From Heterodera schachtii (lineage: Eukaryota; Nematoda; Chromadorea; Rhabditida; Heteroderidae), in the NCBI GenBank assembly GCA_023374025.1, contig SIJG01000002.1, positions 2,611,626-2,675,625 of the forward strand: a DNA stretch of 64,000 nt, written 5' to 3'. Position numbers and translations under genes: made by a program. Position 1 is the stretch's first letter. Each line of letters starts with the position of its first letter. The notes under the pieces are model-generated. The model made no database searches and was not told where the DNA came from. It worked only from the letters and a program-made list of their open reading frames with translations. Below are positions 1 to 12,686 of this stretch, piece by piece.

Positions 1-159
1 CGTGTGCGCCCCCCCCCCCCCATTCGCCATTCCACACGACCACATTTCAAAGGCCCCCCTGCCTTTGCTGCATTTTATTCTCCACACACAACCCCTTTAT
101 TTATTCCTCCATTTCGCGTCGTAGTCAATTTTTAATACTGCCAAATTGTCTCTTATTCA

Positions 160-2548
160 TTGCGCCCTCTGTCATTTCAAAAAATGTTCAACAACAACAA
201 CGCCATAACTCATAAAAGCGCAAACTCCAACAGCAGCAGATCAATGGCGTACAGCAGTACCACCAATTCCTTTCAGCGTTCCCCAAAGTTTGCCATTGTT
301 CGGTTGTCCGATGGCACAGATGTGCTTCGACTGTACCAATTATTGGTTGTTGTTTTCTTTTATTGCATGGCTTTAAATTCGGTATTTCAGCTTGAAAATG
401 GATTTCCGGAGGTTTCCTTTGTGAACGAAATGCGAGAGAATGCCTTTCTTCCGTACAGTATGCAAAACCAAAGCCAACCGCAACAGCAGAAGCAAAACAA
501 CGACCGTAGCAATTTGTTCCTAAGCGGGGACAGCAGGGCGAATTCGGTGCTGGCCGTTGAGAGGAAAGGTGATGGGAGCAAATTTCAGTCCGACTCCCCT
601 CCTTCGTCATGTTCTTCTGTTTTCAGCGTCCTTTGAATCCGTTCGTCGTGAATCGCAGCAGCAATTTCCGCCCTCCGTTCAACTCCCCGCCGCCACTTCA
701 GTCCCTTCTCGCGTTGCTCGTCCTTCCGCCGTTCTCGGCAAAAGCCCTCTCGGCGGAAGAGCGTCAGTCTTCGTCGGCACCCTCTTCAAATTCTCAGCAT
801 TCTTCACACCGTACAGCAGTTAGGGCCACAACAACCAGCAGAATCATTGCGGACGATGTTGCTCTGTTCCCCGCCATTTCTGCCGCTTCTCCGGCGTCGT
901 CTTCGTCTTCAAATACGGTGGCAAACGGAGGAGGGCCAAATTCGGTGGTGCCATTGGCGTCGACACCGGCGACCGGGGGAAAGAAAAGTGACGAATATGC
1001 CGTATGTTTGCTGTGCAACAACCGCATCATGTCTTCTCGACTGAGCAACCTGACCAACCATGTGCGCCGTCACGCCTCGTTGAAGCAGTACCGGTGCTGC
1101 CACTGCCAATATTCGCACAATGAAATGGCCAAAGTCCGCCGACTGAATTCTTCCCCCACAAATTCTCTTCTCCATCTCCTCATTCATTAAGGTGCGTCTG
1201 CACATGTCGCACAATCATCAGGACTTCACCAGTCAGCCGATGGACATGCTCAGTTTTGAGATGCAACTCCAATGGGGTCTTTTGATGGAGCAATGCTTCC
1301 CCGAGCATTCCAAAGTGATTTCTTCCCACTTAATGCTACCAAATTGAATCTTACTTTTCTTTCATCAGCGTTTCGGCCCCTCCGCCGCAAATTCGCAGTT
1401 CCGCAATTTGGAAGAGTTGCAGAAATACGTGGACATGGAGGTCGAATGGACAAAAGACAATCCGTCACACCACTCGCACTTGTTCATTTAGCACTCGTAC
1501 ACTTGCATTGAATGTGGCGAAGTGTTGACGGGCTATCAGCTGGTCACCCATTTGGAGGATGTCCATCGTCAAGAGTGTGTGCCATTTGCGTGTGGCCAAT
1601 GCGGTTACCAGGCGAGCAAGCACAAATGCCGGCAGCAGAGCCCCCCACTCATAATCTTTTCATTGACAGAGCTCTTCCCAATGGAAAGTTCGACTGCACA
1701 TCAGCGTAAAGCATCCGGAGAGAGCGGCAGAGATAACAGTGGCCACTCTGCCCGCGGGAAGCAATTTCATGCTCTTTTTGCAGAAATTTTTTGCCGAGGT
1801 GTCAATTCCATCGTTTTTTTGGGGGAGAGATTTGATTTTCTAATCCGAAGGGACAAACGATCAATCAAATCCATTTGATTTCAGGTGCATATCCCTGTGG
1901 AAGAGGATGAAGCCAAATTGGTCGCTGAACTTCAAGAAAAGAATTCGAATCGTTTGTTGGCGGCAATGAATTCACTCAATGAGGAAACGGATGGCATTGG
2001 AAACGAAGACGAATGTGAGGAGAGTGACGAAGAGAAAGAGGGAAAATACGAAGGAAACGAGCGAAGAGAAGCAACGGCATCACAATCACCACAGAATCTA
2101 AAAGGAGAGGAGAAAGAAAGGGAGGAGGGCAATGAAGAGGAGAACGAGGAAGAAGAAGAGGAGGAGAAGGAAGAGGGGGAGGAATGGAGTGCCAAAAAGG
2201 AAGGGGAAAGGACACGACGGACTTCGGCACCTTTGGAAGACGGGGGAGAAGGGAATGTCCGTCCCCAGCCCAATGACAGGACGAATATCGGAAAGGTCCA
2301 CCGAACCGAGCAAACAAAAACAGGCAAATCCGTTGTGAACTTTTTTTCAGAAATTGTTATCGGTGCGGAAGAGAGAAAATTCACTGTCAACGGAACATGG
2401 AGAGACTGAAGAACAGCCAACTGCGAAGCGGCACAATTTGCGGCACAGCAATCGCTTGCTAATGGTCGCTGAAAAACGGAATATTTCGTTGGGAAGCAGC
2501 GGAACGGCAGCAACGCCAGCGGCAGTTGGAACACCACGAAAGAAGTGA
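160..2548 (+). CDS. C2H2 zinc-finger protein, multi-exon
   Basis: Probable nuclear DNA-binding protein, not assigned to an orthologue. The clearest exon, in frame from about 627 to 1133, has a Ser/Pro-rich stretch, then a finger reading CLLCNNRIMSSRLSNLTNHV followed by RRH, then a second finger (YRCCHCQYSHNEMAK) that continues across a splice into VRLHMSHNH at 1192-1314. Another exon from about 1370, and one from 1489, add a third finger (YTCIECGEVL...THLEDVH) and a CGQCGYQASKHK half-finger. The exon at 1885-2295 starts after a TTTCAG and is an acidic Glu-rich coil. It splices at AAAG/GTCC to 2351-2548, a basic tail ending GTPRKK before the stop. The 5' end is unresolved: the open frame at 160-636 (Asn/Gln-rich) probably supplies the N-terminus but needs an intron before 627. 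A very short intron (about 28 bp) is needed near 1461-1488. Sure of a zinc-finger gene, unsure of the exact exons. Confidence 0.7.
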
Positions 2549-2979
2549 AAGAAAGCGACGTCATTTGATTTCTGAATTGACATCCCAACTACAACATTAT
2601 ATATGCTTTTATTTCTCGATTCACTGACATAAAAATTATTTTCTCTTTTCTGCAAAACTGTAATGATTTCCCAATTTACTAGTATGTACTCCATTTCAAG
2701 CCATTTTGTGATCTCCTGCTGATTGTAAAATCGCAAAATATTTGAAATTTTTTTAAAGAAGTTAAATAAATTTGAAAAAAATATTTTCGCTTTTATGGCG
2801 TTTCGTCTTAATTCTTAACAAAATAAATAGAAAATCAAACAATAAGTTGATTAGTTTGATTTTCTTCATGTTTTAGGACCTCTGATTAGATTTTAGAACT
2901 TAAACAGAAGCTAGATTTTCTATTTAACTTTAATTTTATTTAAATATAAGGTTTATTAAATTAGGCAATTTTAGATTCA

Positions 2980-3404
2980 ATGGAATTGGAGCCTTTTGTG
3001 AACAAATGTGTGTCCATTATCACTGGCGATGGGCGAAACATTGTCGGACTGATGAAAGGCTTTGATCAAACTGTAAACATTGTGTTGGAAGATTCACATG
3101 AACGGGTGTACAGGTGAACATTTTTATTAAATATCAATTTAGGGAAAGGAATATAATAAAATTAAAAATTTCAGTATCGATTCTGGTGTTGCTCAAATTC
3201 CGCTTGGACTTTACATTGTACGAGGTGATAATGTGTGAGTTTTTATTTATTTGATAGTTCATCATTTTTAGATTTATTCTTAAAAATAGAAAAAACATTA
3301 AATATTTAAGTGCGGTGATCGGAGAGGTCGATGAAACAATTGACAAACAATTGGATTTGGAAAAGATGAAAGCACCACCGCTACCGGCAATTTGGATTCC
3401 ATAA
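2980..3404 (+). CDS. lsm-8: U6 snRNA-associated Sm-like protein LSm8
   Basis: LSm8 is the subunit that sets the nuclear LSm2-8 ring apart; the ring binds the 3' U-tract of U6 snRNA for splicing. Three exons (2980-3113, 3175-3234, 3311-3404) give 95 residues, the normal family length. The Sm1 motif is seen as DGRNIVGLMKGFDQTVNIVL and Sm2 as GLYIVRGDNVAVIGEVDE. The C-terminal tail is short and ends AIWIP. The start follows a TTTTAG at 2974 by five bases, which looks like a trans-splice acceptor. An AATAAA sits at 3422. It is the first gene of a closely spaced + strand trio with mys-2 and mbf-1. Confidence 0.95.
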
Positions 3405-3560
3405 AATACCTTTTTCATTTAAATAAAATTTGACGGATTTCTCCTTATATTACTTTCAAAATGTGCATTGTTACTTTCCAATGTTATATTTACTATATAT
3501 TGCCTCGCTTTTACAGAATTACCATCTTTCAATTTCCGTTTTTTGAAACAATTTTTACAA

Positions 3561-5437
3561 ATGCCTCGTGAACGACATTTGCCGCCTCCATTGAGAACTT
3601 CGGTGGACGAAATTCAAACCGGTGACCAAGTGTTGGTGAGGAACTCATTTCTTGGAAATGAGCATTTGGCAACGGTGGTTGAACTGCGAGAAGTCAAAGA
3701 TGAGGGCGATCCGTCCGAAGAGATTGGCCAAGTGATGCAGGAGATAAAGCAAAAGATAGCGGATGCTGAAGCATCAACTTCGAGTGAAATCCACTCGGAA
3801 GCGCGGGAGGCAATGATGGCTCTAATCAACGGTAATTAATGACTTTTCAATTAGATTTATTGTTTTGTTGTTTTAAGAGCCGTCTTCTTCTTCGTCTTTT
3901 GGTGATGAAAGGCAACCACCGAAAGAAAGACGCGGGAAAATGCTTTATTACGTGCATTATGTTGGAATTGACCGTCGGTTGGATGAATGGGTGGACGCGT
4001 CGCGCATTGTGCAGGCGCCGGTTGATTCGAGCGCAATTCAGCCGACACCTAACGGCACTTTTGGCAAAACGATGACACGAAGCCAACGCAGGCTCAATGA
4101 GGACTTTCGGCATGTGCCAAAATCTATTGACGATTTGGACGCGACGACACGAAAATTGGAATTGGAACACGAAGAGGTCCGTTTCATTTGAACAAAGATT
4201 GGCATTAAAAAGCACATTTTAGCGAACAAAGGTCAAAAACGTGGAACGCGTTCAGTTTGGCGAATGGGAAATCGACGCTTGGTACTTCTCCCCCTTTCCC
4301 TTTGTTCTTCACCAACAATCAAAGCAAAATTTATTTCTGCGAATTTTGTTTGTGGTACACCGCTGACCAGGAACGGTTCACTCATCACATGGTAAGTGAA
4401 CAAACACATGCACATTTTCACTTCCAATGGACGTAACTTTCGCTGTAATTTGAATGTCCTGAATTTGAATATTGCTTTGTTTTCCCATTTAGTTGCATTT
4501 GTGCAGCGGTGGCGCCCCTCCCCCGGGTGACCAAATTTACGAAGATGGCAATTTGGTTGTGTTTGAAGTGCGCGGGCGAGCCCATAAAGACTATTGCCAA
4601 TGCCTCTGTTTGCTCTCAAAACTTTTCCTCGACCACAAAACGCTTTATTACGACGTGGAGGGCTTTCTCTTTTACGTTCTCTGTGAGTTGGACGAACGAG
4701 GGACAGCGCATTTGGTGGGACACTTCTCGAAGGTAAAACCCTCAATTTTTAAATTGAAACAAATTTCAATTTAGGAAAAGGGATCGGAAAACAATTTGGC
4801 ATGTATTATGGTATTGCCTCCATACCAACGCAACGGATACGGGAAACTGCTTATTCAAATCAGTGAGTATTTACATTATGCGAATGTTGCAGTAATTTGG
4901 TTAACGACAAACCAACGATTAGTCCTTCGTTTATGTAAAAACAAACGTTTAGTTAAAACTTTCGCTTCAGGTTATTGTCTGTCCGAACGCGAAGGTGTGG
5001 TCGGCACTCCTGAGAAGCCGTTGTCCGACTTGGGCAAAGTCAGTTACCGTTCCTATTGGTGGTGGGTGCTCATCGGTGTGCTCGACCGAGAGCAGGTGGA
5101 ATCCAACATTTCGGTGGCCGAACTCTCGCGCCTCTCCGGCATTCACACGGACGACATCATTGAGACATTCAAATCATTGCAACTGATTAAATATTGGCGA
5201 GGTGAGAAATTCCGACTAATAAATGAAAACACTCGTTTTTCCTTTTCCATTTTAGGTGACCACGTCGTTCGCATAAGTCAAAAGGTCGTCTCTCAGATAA
5301 AACAATTGCATCTTTTCCATCCGCCAAAATTAATCCTCCGCAAATCTGCGGTTCGTTGGCGTCGCGGGTCGACAGTTTCTACGGAAGTCGGAAGAAATTG
5401 GAGGGAAGAACGGGACCGTTCAATCTCAGCACATTGA
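3561..5437 (+). CDS. mys-2: MYST histone acetyltransferase, MOF/KAT8 type
   Basis: Acetylates histone H4 (Lys16 in the MOF family) in chromatin. Seven exons: 3561-3831, 3878-4176, 4223-4391, 4493-4732, 4775-4862, 4971-5201, 5256-5437; about 492 residues. The N-terminal chromo-barrel shows [18 protein letters not shown] linker close to KAT8 follows ([17 protein letters not shown], then [14 protein letters not shown]). The MYST zinc finger is CEFC...HH...C. The catalytic core has the active-site Cys region [12 protein letters not shown], the acetyl-CoA loop [10 protein letters not shown], and the catalytic Glu upstream of [11 protein letters not shown]. The linker and the KAT8-like C-terminus favour MOF over TIP60. 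Exon 3 as sequenced is one base too long: the frame changes at the C5 run 4290-4294, just after WYFSP, so there is either a homopolymer error or a real frameshift. An in-frame upstream ATG at 3468 is less likely than 3561. Confidence 0.9.
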
Positions 5438-5600
5438 TACATTTCAAATTATCAAATAAATATTTCTAAAGCTATTTCTTCCTGACTTTACAAATTTGTT
5501 TTTGAACCAAATAATTTTACTTCGTAATTTTTCGTTTTTAAACCAAAGTTTTATTTTTCAATTAGCCAACAACCGACAGTTACATTGAGACTCACCCAAA

Positions 5601-6472
5601 ATGTCGAAGATGGGCCGAATGGAATCGGACACGGACCCAAATACGGTGACAATTCTGAGGAAGCACCAGGCGCCCCAACGTGTGCTGAAGTCGGACGCGG
5701 CTGTGAGTAATTTTGTTTTAGGATTAAGAAAAATGCTCTCGACAAAGGGACAGTTTGGATTGCATGAAACTTGAGGAATCATGACTTGATCATAGGCATT
5801 TGCTATTTAATTTTTAAAAATAGGTTAATGCGGCAAAAAAGCGCGGCGACGACGTGGAAACGACGAAGAAATATTTCGCAGGGGTCAGAAAAAAGGAATA
5901 ACTCGAGAAGCATGTTAATTGTAAATTTAGGTGAATCGTCAGCACAAAACGGACAAAAACACCGCGGTTTTGGACGCGGAGACGGAACAATTGCACCACG
6001 AAAGGTGAGAGAAAATAGGCAAATCAAAATGAAATTAATTATTCAAAATTAAGGGTTTCGCTCAAATTGGGCACTGTGATTCAGCAGGCGCGGCAGGCCA
6101 AGGAATGGACTCAGAAGGCGAATTTTCATTCCCTTTTTATTTTCATTTATTTATTTTTCTATTTTTAGGAGTTGGCAACGGTTGGTATTTTTGAATTGTT
6201 CCATTTTCCGGCCTAATTCTCGCTTTAGCGTGCCAATGAGAAAGTGGAGGTCATTCGGGAGTACGAAAACGGCAAAGCCGTGCCCAACCAATCGGTAATT
6301 CAGTTTGAAATTCCCCCTTTTAGCCGGATTTGTCCAGCAGATATCGCGCTTCGCTTTTCAGATTCTTACGAAGATGGAGCGTTGCCTCGGCGTTAAACTG
6401 CGCGGGAAGGAACTTGGCCAGCCGCTTGCGCCCGCCTCAACGGCCAAACCGACGACGACGGCGAAGAAATGA
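5601..6472 (+). CDS. mbf-1: Multiprotein bridging factor 1 (EDF1)
   Basis: Transcriptional coactivator that bridges TBP and activators; in eukaryotes it also binds collided ribosomes. Seven exons: 5601-5702, 5824-5883, 5931-6004, 6054-6117, 6169-6180, 6229-6294, 6362-6472; 162 residues against about 150 for the family. The N-terminal MBF1 domain has KSDAAVNAAKKRGDDVETTK. The Cro/C1-type helix-turn-helix reads LGTVIQQARQAKEWTQKEL, then VIREYENGKAVPNQ. A Lys/Thr-rich tail ends TTAKK. Two oddities: exon 5 is a 12-base microexon (Glu-Leu-Ala-Thr), and the intron before it starts with GC instead of GT (CAGAAG/GCGAAT). Both are forced by the conserved residues. It starts 163 bp after the mys-2 stop, with a TTCAATTAG acceptor between. 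Confidence 0.93.
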
Positions 6473-6898
6473 GCAGCCGCGAGAGGCGAAAGTGAACAGA
6501 AACGCCAAAACGACTCAAATGCCTGTGTAAAAATTCAACTTGTCAACAAATGTTCCTCTTCCGACACTTTGTTTCCATTTTTCGTTTGCAAAAGTCACAA
6601 TTATTTGATATTTGTTGGGATATAAAAACAAGGTTTCACATGGGTTTGTATGAGGAGTGTTATATAGGGCCTACCTAACCCTTTTCCGATCATTGGACTA
6701 AAATTTAAACTTTCTCTCCCCGTACAAATTTTGAGGTGCATAACGGCTATGTCCGGAGTTATGACATCAAAACTTAGTCATTTCAAAATTACGTATAGAC
6801 TCTCTTCACATATTCGGTGCAAAATAGGCAAAATTTGTATATTTAAAATAAAACAAAACAATAAAAGATAATAAAACAATATAATTGCAAAATTGGTA
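6473..6898. other. Intergenic DNA between convergent mbf-1 and ddb-1
   Basis: AT-rich 3' flanks of two converging genes. No coding potential, RNA gene or repeat is apparent. Confidence 0.5.
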
Positions 6899-9800
6899 TT
6901 AACGTATTTGCGCGAGATCTTCCACCAATTTGAGCACATCTTCGGGCCTTGCCGTAACACCTCAAAAAACACATCCAAATATTGTTTTTCTTTGGTTTTC
7001 TCACTTTTTTCGTCCATTGTGTCGGGTTCCCTCCAAAGGCGTAACCCATCGACGACAATTTCCAACATTTCACGCGGCTGAATAAACAATTTGAACTCAA
7101 TTAAGCCTTAGTTGTCACAAGAGCCTAACAAATGAAAGTCCGACCATTTCCGTCACTGTCTCCACCAAATCCCCGTCAATGAACCCAATGGGCTGCTCAT
7201 TGCGCCGTTCAGTGAAAAAGGAACGGTAAATGTTGTGGTCAACGCGAAGGCTGAAAAAAAGAAAGCATTGTGTGTAACGGAATGAATGGTAAAACAACTT
7301 ACCAATTGTGTGTTTTTGCTGTGATTGCCTTTTGCAATTCGTGGAGAAAACTAAAAACAAAACGATTCCAAATGATTATCCCCATCCGTAAGACTTAATA
7401 AATCAAACGCTTCAAATCACCTGTAAATGTGGGGAGGCACTTGCACAATGGTACCCAATCCGCCGTCACTCGTCCCTAAAAACGACACTTTTATTAAGTG
7501 TCGGGCGCATTAAAATTCCCCATGTTCCAATTTTGAAAAAATAAAACGAAATAATTAGAAGACAGTTTCCTATTGTTAAATTTCGCTTTTCAATTGTACT
7601 ATGGTAAAGGATTCTCCACCCCATCTAATATGAACTCTTTGTCTCTCCAAAAATCGTACCGTAAATTATCGGATTCGAAAAAAGCGGTGCCGTTGTCGCC
7701 ATCGGCGTCCCATTCCTGCCAGTTTTGCCACCATTTTCACAAAACTTTGCCGCTCCTCCGTCCTCAATTTCCATGAGTCCATGCGCCGTGCCTGCTGCGC
7801 CACAATCCCTTTCCCTTTGCTGGGCGGAAACGATGGAGCCGCGACGGAACACATTGATCATTTCGCCAAGGTAATAGAGGCCGACTTGCTATAAAATGGC
7901 ACAAAAATCGCAGTGAAAAAGTTCGATGTTTTGCGACAAATGGACACCTTCAACCGCGACCGGTCCTCGTCCGATTCGGCGTTCACGTCGATTTTGCAGC
8001 AGTAAATGTTGTGGTTGTTCTCCGCCGCGAGGAATGTCTCAGAGTCGACAATTTCACAGGCACTTGTCCATTCAGTGGAATAGTCCCTCAACATAGGAAA
8101 AAGCGATTATTTTAAATTTACCGGATCCCGGGGGATTTATTCTGGATCTCGAGCTCGGGGTCCGTTCCGATCGTTTTTCAAGAATCTTCGGGATTGATCG
8201 GAATCGGGAATGGTTGGGATCCCTCCGACCCCAACTGTCCGATCTCTAGTTTTGATTTTGCAGGGGGAACACCTGGCCAATTCTTCGAAAGTCGAGTCGA
8301 CCGCTTTGTAGCCGAGCACCGTAACGGAACGCATCAAATCGGCCACCAGCACCACGTCGCCCTTGGTCTTCAGGTAAAGTGCGAGAATGTTGTTGAAGTT
8401 GGAGCACTCCAAGCGCAATTCCCTCTCGGGCGTCCACTCGAACAGTCGGACGGTGTTATTGACAGTGCAAATCAATTTGTTGCCCAAAGTGGTGACGGAA
8501 TAAGCTAAAGTTGGGCAAATTGGGTAAACGGAAGCGCGTGATCATTTAACCGACCGGCCCCTTTGACCTCCTTTTCAGTCACTGTTCTAATTTTGAGGTT
8601 GCCCCCCTCCTCGTCTTGGGAAGTTTGGACGACCAAAAGACGGCCCTTAAATATGCGGGGATTTACAATGGCATTGTTTGTTGATCCGATGTGGGTGTGG
8701 ATTTGCCTGTTTGCATTCGTTTTCCTCGGGAATGACATTGGCCGTCCCAATGGCGAAGTACGGGTGCGGGTCGTCGCCCAAATGGGCCGAAGTGATGGAC
8801 AGTCCTGTCTCCGTCTTGTTCAGCTCCAACACGTGCACACACTCGAAGGTGTTGGCGTCCAAAAAGCACACCGAATGCACTTCACCACCATCGCTGGATG
8901 TGGCGGTGGTCGCGATGCCAAAATGATCACAAGAGGACGACGACTGCTGCGTTTGGCTGGAGGACGCCTCGCCGCCCGACGATGGAGCGGTGCCGGCAAA
9001 AGAGGCGGAAAATGCCTGCTTGGAACTGCCGGACGATTTGGCACCGACGACGGAAATGGACGGGCGACTGCTGAGGCGATTGGCAGTGAAAAAGTCATCA
9101 CAGCGAGTAGTCAAAATTGCGACCAAATTGCTCTCGGGTTGGTAAGCAAGTCGATGAACAGCTTGGGAAGGATAAACAGAATGAAATTATAAAAATAACA
9201 ATTGAAAAAAGGCTTGAATAAGATTAAATATTCAATTTGCAATTTTATGAATTTTATTTACTGAAAAATTAAGGCAAATTTTTAGTTATCACGACCACGA
9301 AAAAGTAATAAATTAGAAAATCCAACATTTTCACTCGATTCCACCCGAAAAGAAACTCACTTTCGCCCAACGGAACCGTCCGAATGTGTAGCTTTTGAAT
9401 GTCGTCAATTGTTCCGATGACCAAATTTTCGCCGTCCGACAGCGCAAGGCAATCGCGATAGAATTCCGAGTTCAGTGGACAGATTTGCGTCACCGATCGC
9501 AAATTGACATTGGAGAAGGACAATTTGTGGTTGGACGAATAAATGACGGTCGGCCGATCGGAACAGGCGAAAACATTAAGCGCATTCTTTTTGGGCGATT
9601 GGAAAAGGCACAGCGAAGTTGGCTGAGTGCCCAGTGTAAATTTCTTTTGCGCAAACAAAGCGCCGGTGAGCGAATCGACGCGGAAATGAATCACTGTGCC
9701 ATCGCCCAAAGCGACGAAAAGAAAGTGAGAGCCCTCCATGGTCACCTAAATGAAAGGGGACAAATGAGAAATGGAAGGAAAGCGAGGGAAGAAGCGTGCC

Positions 9801-12410
9801 ATAAGCATGGAACGGGGCACAAATTCACTGGACAATCGCTCCTCCGCGACCAATGCCGGCACAGTGCCAGGTTTAATTGCATAGACAGCCACCGAATGCT
9901 CAGACCAAAAGCCAATGGAGAAAAAGTCGGACAGAGTGCGGCCACCTTAAACAGCCAAACATGATGAAAAGTCGGGGGAAACATCGCCGACAGCACACCG
10001 AGTGGGGAAATGTCGAGACAGGCGACCTCATCAGCACATTCCAGGCGATGGAGCAGCATAATTTGGTCCGACTCGACGCGCAAATAAAAAAGGCGAGGCC
10101 CGGACGAAAGCAGAAGTTGGGCACCCGCTTGGTTGACAGAAGCCAACGAAATGCGACACGGGGGGTCAGGGGCCCATTTGGTGGTGAAAGTGCCGTCGCC
10201 GGAGAGCATTTGGACACGTTCGGAAGTAATTTGGAGAAGACGAGTGCCGGGCAAGGACAAATTGCCAGCCCAAAGAGTGCGCTTTGTCAGGTCAAAGTCT
10301 GAAAAATGATATGAAGAACTGACAGAAGGACAATAAATGCAATGATTAAAAAGATGAAAATTCCGTTTTTTACCTGGAATTTGCGTGTCCTCCAAGTCCT
10401 CCGAGTCGATCATCAACAAATGGGTGACATCGGCAAATGAAACCACCAAATAATTGTCCAATTCGTCGTTTCCAATCCGAAGAGGGAACAGTCCTTTGAT
10501 GCCGGCGAGTTCGACGGTGGCCATCTCAAAAGAGGGGGAGGGAATAGAGAGGGCCAAGGGATGGTTGGGCACGGAAGGACACCTCGTCGATGCCAATGCC
10601 ACTTCGGATTATGCGCAGTGAGCCCTCCTTAAAGGCACCCGAAGCACACACAATTTGCGTCTGTCCGTCGACGTCCATCAAAATCAAATCCCTTAAAAAT
10701 GTGCAAATTCAAAAAGAAAAAAGGACAGAAAATGCCTAATCGGTCCCAAGCTGGGATAAGTGTCGATGACATTGACAAAAGAATTCGATTCCGCATCGAC
10801 GGGTTCGGTTGAGAGACGAATGAGCTGAGAGTCGCCAAGACGAGAGCCAACAAATGCCACGGAATTATCCTGAAAATTGGAGAAATGGACGGGTGAAAAA
10901 GGGAAAATAATGGAAAACCAAATAAACAATGCATTCGGGGATGGATATTTCACCAAGAAGTTCAATCTGAGGGACGAATCGGTTAAGTTTAACAAATAAC
11001 CAATAAATACGCTTTTACTTTTATGTCCCGAATTTCGTCCTCTTTGGCCGGGTCGCGGATCAGCAACAACATGAACAGTCTTTAATTTTAACAAGGATAT
11101 TTAACAATTGTTCATTTTCAGATCACCTTCCAGCCATATCGCCCAGCAAAAAGCGTTCCCCCGTCCGGTCGATGCGTCCGCAACAATTAAAACGCGCCAT
11201 GTGAATGAGAGGCGGGGCAATTGCTGTGTAATGGCTGGGTCTCTAAATTAAAATATTATTTTTATATGGCAAATTCTCTATTCCTCTGCCCTTTTCTTTT
11301 TTTAATATATTTTCCCTTTTCTCCCCGTTTTGACCGTCCTTCGTTCGGCTCACCTTCTGGTAGATGATCGATTCTTGGCCCACCACAATTAATCCGCCGT
11401 AAGGCGAAGGCACCGGCACCAAAAGTGTGGTCGCTGCTTCGATATTACCTGCCCAATTAATTATGTTTTTGGCTAGAAAAAGATAAGGGCCCACTTTGTT
11501 GCCAAAGCGGAGAATGTAATTCTTTGTTTTCCAAATCCAATTCGCAGACTTTCAAATGGCGACCATTCAAATCCTGGTAGAGATAAGCGATGGTCGGTTC
11601 ATCTGAAAACTTGGCATTGTTTGTAATCCGAATATTTATAGTATTTTTGGAATGAAATTTTCAAGCCTTTAAGTTAAAAAATATATATATATTTCGGAAA
11701 AATTAGCAAAACTTGCCCGTGTTTTCCAAAAATGCCACGTCCGTGATGTCGTAGTCTTCAAAACGAACGTTGAAATTCTTCAAATCTCGCCCGTCCTGCC
11801 ATTGGATCAACTTTAAGTGGGCCTCGTAAAGTCTCAGTGCGATCAGTCCCGATTCGTGCACACAAGTGATGATCCCCGTCTCGGCCGGCCTTCCCACTTT
11901 GTCCGCCACGTGTCCAAACGCGCGGGTCCGCGGCTGTCCGTCCTCCGCGAAACTGAGAATGGCCAAGTGATATTTGGCGGTCAAAATCAGCAAACTGTTC
12001 AGTTCCTGCAGAAATATTTAAATTTGGATTATCAACAGGGACAAAACTGCCTAATTGTAAGATTTAATTTAAAAAATTCTATTATTTTTTATAATTATAT
12101 TTTAATTAACATTTTAATACTGTTAATTTGCTTGGACCTCGCCGGGAAGCTTAAAAGAATTGATGGAGGCGATTCGGCCAAATATTGGAATTTCGCGGTG
12201 CGGTTTAAGGCCCTCAGCGGTGACCAGCAAATGCTCCACCCGACTCACTCGCGCGACCATCATGTCAAGTTCGTTCGTATTGCGAAAATTGCCAACGACG
12301 GCGCCAGTCACTACACAAAAATAAAGCATTTCTGTATTTTAAGTCTCTTTTTCTTTACAACCTGCCGTCGGTTTTTGCAATGATGCGCAATAACTTAGTC
12401 CTTCTTCCAT
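6899..12410 (-). CDS. ddb-1: DNA damage-binding protein 1 (CUL4 adaptor)
   Basis: Triple beta-propeller adaptor that docks DCAF substrate receptors on the CUL4-ROC1 ubiquitin ligase in the nucleus. At least a dozen exons align along the whole family length. Exon 1 begins [16 protein letters not shown] at 12410. Next come [81 protein letters not shown] and [14 protein letters not shown]. Then [120 protein letters not shown] and [14 protein letters not shown]. The final exon is 6960-6899 and ends [12 protein letters not shown] Ser/Gly-rich loop (about 8950-9110) lies in the third propeller region. Introns are short. It converges on mbf-1. Confidence 0.95.
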
Positions 12411-12667
12411 TTTATAAAAAATCTAAATGGAATAATTACTCGAATTACAGCAATTAAAAAGCAAAATTTCTTCAGGAAAAGTATAAACCAAACCCTCCTT
12501 AAATATCCTTAAATTTATTTTTAAATTAAAAAAATTTTTTTGGCATTTTAAATAAAGAAACTTTTTTTGCATTTTTCAAATAAACAAAAAAGAAAAAAAA
12601 TGCCTAAAAAATTCGTTAAATTTATTAATTTTTCTGTTGTGCGCTTGTTATTTATTTAATTCACTTC
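12411..12667. other. AT-rich intergenic DNA
   Basis: 5' flank of ddb-1 and left edge of the duplicated locus A. Sequence shared with locus B starts at about 12668. Nothing else is seen. Confidence 0.4.
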
Positions 12668-12686
12668 ACCGAATATCACTAAACAA

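Noticed and set aside
9395..9964. 189-codon + strand frame
   Set aside because: Antisense to conserved ddb-1 exons.
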